Shown piece after piece: positions 6,161-9,561 of a DNA stretch of 9,561 nt. Under the pieces are notes generated by a model, which saw only the letters and a list, made by a program, of their open reading frames with translations, was not told the origin of the DNA and did not search any database. The number at the start of each line of letters is the position of its first letter. The first letter of the stretch is position 1. Both the position numbers and the translations under genes were made by a program. The DNA lies in assembly GCA_963606965.1 (NCBI GenBank), contig CAVDAL010000005.1:1-9561 (forward strand). The letters run 5' to 3'. This stretch comes from CAVDAL01 sp963606965 (GTDB lineage: Bacteria; Actinomycetota; Coriobacteriia; Coriobacteriales; QAMH01).

Positions 6161-7597
6161 ATGGACAATCAACCCAAACATAGGTCACTTTCATTTGCTC
6201 TTTATGTAGCAGGCGCATTTGCATTAATTGCTGCAGCGACTGTTGTAATTATGTCTTCAGTCATGGCAATTACTGCGCATATTCGCCTTGGTGCATCTTT
6301 GGCAGCAATTGACTTGTCAACTCCAATTTTAATTGCTGCGATTATTTCGCTTGTAATTTCTGGTGCTATTGGCATCTTTTTTGCAAATTCAATTTCAGGT
6401 CCAATTAGTCGCATTTCAAAAACTGCAGATGCAATTAAAGAAGGCGACATGTCTGCGCGCACAGGCCTTAAAGGCGATGATGAAATTTCACGCCTTGCTA
6501 TGAATTTTGATGAAATGGCAGATTCAATTGAACGCGACCGTGACCTTGAACGTCAGCTCATTGGCGATGTTGCCCATGAACTTCGCACACCTTTGATGGC
6601 AATTCAAGCAACTGTTGAAGCAATTCAAGATGGAGTTTTTGAAGCAGATGAACAACGCTTGTCAACACTTTCTTCGGAAACTCGCCGCCTTGGCAGACTT
6701 GTTGAAGGCCTGCTGAAGTTAAACAGGCTTGAAACTGGAGCTACGCAGGCGGCTCAAGAACCTATCAATTTAAGTGAAGTTTTAAGTAGTCTTGTAATTT
6801 CACACCAAGCGCTTGTGGAAGATGCCAGCATCACATTAAGCAGCAATATTACAGAAGATGTTCATGTTGTTGGTAATGCAGATTTGATTCAGCAAGCTAC
6901 GGCTAATCTTTTATCGAATGCTGTGCGATATACTCCAGAAGGCGGCTCGATTCGAGTTTCTCTTACTCGTGAAAGAGGCTCAGCTTGCATTGCTGTTACA
7001 GATACAGGGATTGGCATTTCTGAAGAAAATTTAAAGAAAGTTTTTTCGCGCTTTTGGCGCGCGGATGAAGCTCGCAACCAGTCTAGCGGAGGCCTTGGAA
7101 TTGGCCTTTCATTAGTTAAAGAAATTGCAGACCAACACCGCGGAATGTTGCAGGTTGAAAGCACTCTTGGTGAAGGCAGCACATTCTTTATTTATATTCC
7201 GCTTTCATATAATGATCCTGTAGTCGTTGCTTCGATGAGCAAAAGTGACAAGCGCCGTGCAGAAAAAACAACAAAGCGCGAACAGGAACGTCAGCGCAAA
7301 GAGCTTGATAAAAAGAATAGGCAAGCCGCAAAAGCAGCGGCTGCACAAGCTAGACGTGAAAAACAAATGCAGCGCGAACAAGAAAAGCGTGAGCAAGCAA
7401 AGCGCGAACAGGAAAGACGCGAACAAGCAAAAAAGCAGCAGCAAAAGACTGGTGACGTGCATGTTGCGCAACAGCAGCGCCGCCATGTTTCAGACACTGT
7501 AAAAGAAGTTACAGAGATTATTTTCAAGCGTGGCGTGCCGTTAGTCCCGAAGAAGAAGAAAACAGACTCGTCATCAAACGACAAAAACATAAAATAA
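6161..7597 (+). CDS. Sensor histidine kinase with long charged C-terminal tail
   Basis: A 478-aa membrane kinase paired with the preceding regulator. Two transmembrane segments (about 11-37 and 54-76) leave an outer loop of only about 16 residues, so it probably senses within the membrane or through a partner. A HAMP linker follows (about 76-128), then the dimerisation domain with phospho-acceptor His139 in DVAHELRTP, and the ATPase domain with N-box Asn253, G1 DTGIGI (281-286), F-box FSRFWR (295-300) and G2 GGLGIGLSL (310-318). The catalytic part ends near 348. Residues 355-478 are an unusual extra tail, Lys/Arg/Glu/Gln-rich and probably coiled coil, ending in a Lys-rich stretch. The ATG is 3 bases after the regulator stop; the only AGGA lies 14 bases upstream, so translation is probably coupled. 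Confidence 0.95.
   Translation: MDNQPKHRSLSFALYVAGAFALIAAATVVIMSSVMAITAHIRLGASLAAIDLSTPILIAAIISLVISGAIGIFFANSISGPISRISKTADAIKEGDMSARTGLKGDDEISRLAMNFDEMADSIERDRDLERQLIGDVAHELRTPLMAIQATVEAIQDGVFEADEQRLSTLSSETRRLGRLVEGLLKLNRLETGATQAAQEPINLSEVLSSLVISHQALVEDASITLSSNITEDVHVVGNADLIQQATANLLSNAVRYTPEGGSIRVSLTRERGSACIAVTDTGIGISEENLKKVFSRFWRADEARNQSSGGLGIGLSLVKEIADQHRGMLQVESTLGEGSTFFIYIPLSYNDPVVVASMSKSDKRRAEKTTKREQERQRKELDKKNRQAAKAAAAQARREKQMQREQEKREQAKREQERREQAKKQQQKTGDVHVAQQQRRHVSDTVKEVTEIIFKRGVPLVPKKKKTDSSSNDKNIK
7272..7414 (+). repeat. Repeat inside the kinase tail
   Basis: The 17-mer CAAAGCGCGAACAGGAA occurs exactly at 7272-7288 and 7398-7414, coding for KREQE both times (372-376 and 414-418). Between and after them are looser copies coding for REQEKREQAKREQERREQAK-type sequence (405-424). 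Identical codons across the two copies suggest local duplication, so the tail may vary in length between strains. Confidence 0.75.
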
Positions 7598-7631
7598 AGC
7601 TAACATTCATTTTAAAAGAAGAGGAGCACCT

Positions 7632-8513
7632 GTGGCACAGATTGATGTACGTCCAACATCGCAAGGCAAGGTTCGCGATTTATATGACTTAGGCGACAAA
7701 TTATTGATTGTAGCAAGCGACAGAATTTCTGCATTTGATTATATTTTAGAAGATGAAATTCCGCATAAAGGTGAAGTTTTAACGCAGCTTTCTCTCTTTT
7801 GGTTTGACTTGCTTGCAGATACAATTGACAACCATTTGATAAGTGCTTCTGTTGAAGATTTGCCGCAAGAATTCAAGCCATATTCAGATTATCTGGCAGG
7901 GCGTTTCATGCTTGTTCATAAAGCAAATATGTTTCCTGTGGAATGCATTGTTCGCGGCTATTTGGCAGGCAGTGGTTTGAAGGAATATCAAGCAAATGGT
8001 AGCTGCTGTGGCATTAAATTGCCTGAAGGTTTGCAAAATTCTTCCAAGCTTCCAGAGCCAATTTATACGCCTTCAACAAAAGCTGAAATTGGTGACCATG
8101 ATGAAAATGTATCGCTTGAATATACGGAAGAGATGCTTGGTAAAGATGACGCACGTGCTTTGGCAGACGCCGCTATTCGTGTTTATAGCAAAGCAGCAGA
8201 CTATGCAGCAGACAGAGGCATTATAATTGCAGATACAAAATTTGAGTTTGGCACAGTTGATGGCAAGCTCATTTTGGCAGATGAAGTTTTGACTCCAGAT
8301 TCATCACGTTTTTGGCCAGCAGAAAGCTATGAACCTGGCAAAAGCCAAGCAAGTTTTGATAAACAATTTGTTCGCGATTGGCTTGATGCAAACTGGGACA
8401 GAAGTGGCAATCCTCCGCGCTTGCCACAAGATATTATTCAAACAACATCTGATAAATATGTGCAAGCATTCGAGCTAATCACAGGCAAAAAGTTTGTTCC
8501 TGCACAAGCTTAA
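7632..8513 (+). CDS. purC: Phosphoribosylaminoimidazole-succinocarboxamide (SAICAR) synthase
   Basis: ATP-dependent ligase joining CAIR and aspartate to give SAICAR, the substrate of PurB, in the cytosol. The 293-aa product is of the longer type (about 290-300 aa) rather than the short form near 240. Motifs are GKVRDLYDLG (12-21), ASDRISAFD (28-36), the first family signature FPVECIVRGYLAGS (101-114) and the second, IIADTKFEFG (198-207), followed by DEVLTPDSSRFW (217-228). The start is GTG 7632 with GAGGAG (7621-7626) 5 bases before it; no better start is near. It is 34 bases after the kinase and 38 before the membrane protein gene, so it is probably in the same transcript. Its separation from purB by four unrelated genes is the odd feature. 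Confidence 0.97.
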   Translation: MAQIDVRPTSQGKVRDLYDLGDKLLIVASDRISAFDYILEDEIPHKGEVLTQLSLFWFDLLADTIDNHLISASVEDLPQEFKPYSDYLAGRFMLVHKANMFPVECIVRGYLAGSGLKEYQANGSCCGIKLPEGLQNSSKLPEPIYTPSTKAEIGDHDENVSLEYTEEMLGKDDARALADAAIRVYSKAADYAADRGIIIADTKFEFGTVDGKLILADEVLTPDSSRFWPAESYEPGKSQASFDKQFVRDWLDANWDRSGNPPRLPQDIIQTTSDKYVQAFELITGKKFVPAQA

Positions 8514-8551
8514 CTTTGTAGAAACAACATAAAGGGCAAGAAGGGTAATCA

Positions 8552-9064
8552 ATGACAACGCGAAATCCGCAAAATCCACGCAACTTGAACAAGCCAAAAG
8601 GTTCTTCAAGAAAGTCTGCAGGCTCTGCAAAGCCAAAGGCAAAGGCTGCAAGTTCTGTTTATGTTATGACTGCTGAAGGCAAACAGAAGCAGCAAAAGGC
8701 AAAACAAAAGCAGCTTGAACGTGAATTCAGAGAACAAGATAAAAAGAATTCGGCAATTGCAGACAAGTTTTTAAAGACAGATAAAAAATATAGGAAGTAC
8801 CGCAAAATTTGGCTTGCGCTTGTTATTCTTGCAATCATTGCTGTTGCTGCCGCTTGGCTTGTTTCAACGCAAACTGAAGACGGCAAGTTTTTAGCATCTC
8901 TTGCAACACACCGCAATGCTATTTTATATATCGGCATGGGTCTTGGTTATGCTGCACTTATCGCGGCTTTGGTTGTTGATTTTAAGTTCGTCCGCAAAAT
9001 GCGCCGTGCAAAAACAGACGAAGTTGCAAAATTAGTAAAGAGCGGCAAACTTCCTACGGAATAA
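8552..9064 (+). CDS. Small two-helix membrane protein, unknown function
   Basis: A 170-aa protein that I do not recognise. The first 85 residues are hydrophilic and very basic (Lys, Gln, Ala, Arg), with KQKQQKAKQKQLEREF (44-59) likely helical or coiled coil. Two hydrophobic helices follow: about 86-105 (IWLALVILAIIAVAAAWLV) and 122-143 (AILYIGMGLGYAALIAALVV), joined by about 16 residues. A basic end (147-170) contains RKMRRAK. By the positive-inside rule both ends should be cytosolic. The ATG at 8552 has AAGGG (8541-8545) 6 bases before it. It lies between purC and the amidohydrolase with short gaps. The basic N-terminus could contact nucleic acid or acidic partners, but there is no direct evidence. 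Confidence 0.78.
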   Translation: MTTRNPQNPRNLNKPKGSSRKSAGSAKPKAKAASSVYVMTAEGKQKQQKAKQKQLEREFREQDKKNSAIADKFLKTDKKYRKYRKIWLALVILAIIAVAAAWLVSTQTEDGKFLASLATHRNAILYIGMGLGYAALIAALVVDFKFVRKMRRAKTDEVAKLVKSGKLPTE

Positions 9065-9112
9065 GGCACAGGCCGTTTTATTTGTTTGAAGGCATCGAAG
9101 AAAGGAGAAGCC

Positions 9113-9561
9113 ATGTTACTTACTTCGAGATATGTTGTTCCTGTTACTGCTCCATTTATTGAAGATGGAGCGATCCTTGTTCAGGGCAGCGAAATTAAAG
9201 AGATTGGCAAGCTCGATGAGCTGCGCCGAAAATATCCAAATGAGGAAGTTAAGGATTATGGCCTTAGCGCTTTGATGCCTGGATTTGTAAATACTCATAC
9301 TCATTTGTGCTATACAGCAATGCGTGGTCTTTTTGAAGACATGCCATATGTTGACTGGAAGCGCAGTGTTTTGCATTGCGAACCTTTAATGCAAGATGAA
9401 GATTGGGTCAATTCTGCTCGCCTTGGCGCTCTTGAACTTCTTTCAGGTGGCGTCACAACAGCGGCAGACATTAGTCGTACACAAGCTGGCAAAATTGCTA
9501 TTGAAGAAAGCGGCTTGCGCGGCGTTGTTTATCATGAAGTTTCAACAATGCATGCAGAAAG
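9113..9561 (+). CDS. Amidohydrolase, MtaD/TrzA-like, 3' end cut by window
   Basis: The first 149 residues of a metal-dependent amidohydrolase, probably cytosolic. The metal-binding HxH is His62 and His64 in NTHTHL, preceded by LMPGF (54-58) as usual after the N-terminal strands. The following MRGLFEDMPYVDW (70-82) and LLSGGVTTAADIS (109-121) match the 5-methylthioadenosine/S-adenosylhomocysteine deaminase, TrzA and SsnA branch. MtaD-type enzymes deaminate adenine nucleosides, which would suit the purine neighbours, but substrate cannot be fixed from this part; chlorohydrolase- or guanine-deaminase-like activity is possible. The start is ATG 9113 with strong AAAGGAG (9101-9107), 48 bases after the previous gene. 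The frame is still open at the window end, so this is truncation by sampling and not damage. Confidence 0.88.
   Translation, partial: MLLTSRYVVPVTAPFIEDGAILVQGSEIKEIGKLDELRRKYPNEEVKDYGLSALMPGFVNTHTHLCYTAMRGLFEDMPYVDWKRSVLHCEPLMQDEDWVNSARLGALELLSGGVTTAADISRTQAGKIAIEESGLRGVVYHEVSTMHAE

Noticed and set aside
7205..7590. Long open frames on the minus strand opposite the kinase tail
   Set aside because: They are the complement of the repetitive charged tail, giving Cys/Leu/Phe-rich nonsense with no ribosome binding site.
1..9561. CRISPR array, insertion sequence or phage attachment site
   Set aside because: No regularly spaced repeats, transposase or integrase sequence, and no convincing direct repeats bracketing the restriction system; AGATATTGCAC (110-118 area) and AGATTTGCAC (2404-2413) are alike but not exact.

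Overview
The window is a run of forward-strand bacterial genes, about 9.5 kb long, with almost no free space; the largest gap is 164 bases. Gene content suggests an actinobacterium of the class Coriobacteriia (Atopobium/Eggerthella relatives). The pointers are a purB gene followed by a stand-alone TSCPD protein, a twin-arginine lipoprotein, an OmpR-type two-component pair and purC, with A/T-ending codons and moderate GC. This placement is an inference from gene content and style and is not proven by any marker in the window.

Region 1 (1-2249) is a compact type II restriction-modification system. A PD-(D/E)xK endonuclease of the EcoO109I/PmeII type (135-926) is followed by a complete C5-cytosine methyltransferase (984-2249) that carries a MerR-type winged-helix domain at its N-terminus. 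Between them lies a 15-bp perfect inverted repeat and, directly after it, a 12-bp perfect palindrome containing the methyltransferase ribosome binding site. No separate controller (C) gene is present. The simplest reading is that the methyltransferase represses or tunes its own expression through this gap. The endonuclease gene is clearly more AT-rich than the housekeeping genes, which fits recent acquisition next to purB.

Region 2 (2250-2413) is the junction. It holds a likely purB promoter (TATAAT at 2368-2373) and some inverted-repeat structure, but no convincing terminator.

Region 3 (2414-9561) looks like one long transcription unit: purB, TSCPD protein, Tat lipoprotein, response regulator, histidine kinase, purC, a small two-helix membrane protein, and the start of an MtaD/TrzA-like amidohydrolase cut by the window end. 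Gaps are 3 to 72 bases and no terminator was seen. PurB and PurC act in de novo purine synthesis. If the amidohydrolase is an MTA/SAH/adenosine deaminase, it is also purine-related. The two-component system sits inside this purine set. Its kinase has almost no extracellular domain, so the neighbouring surface lipoprotein is a candidate partner in sensing. Just before the response regulator lie two copies of an 8-mer spaced one helical turn apart, as OmpR-family operators often are, and a 10-mer overlapping them recurs upstream of purB.

The items most worth a second look are the MerR-fused methyltransferase with its palindromic gap, the possible response-regulator sites, and the long charged C-terminal tail of the kinase. 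All the enzyme families are known; no entirely new system is evident.
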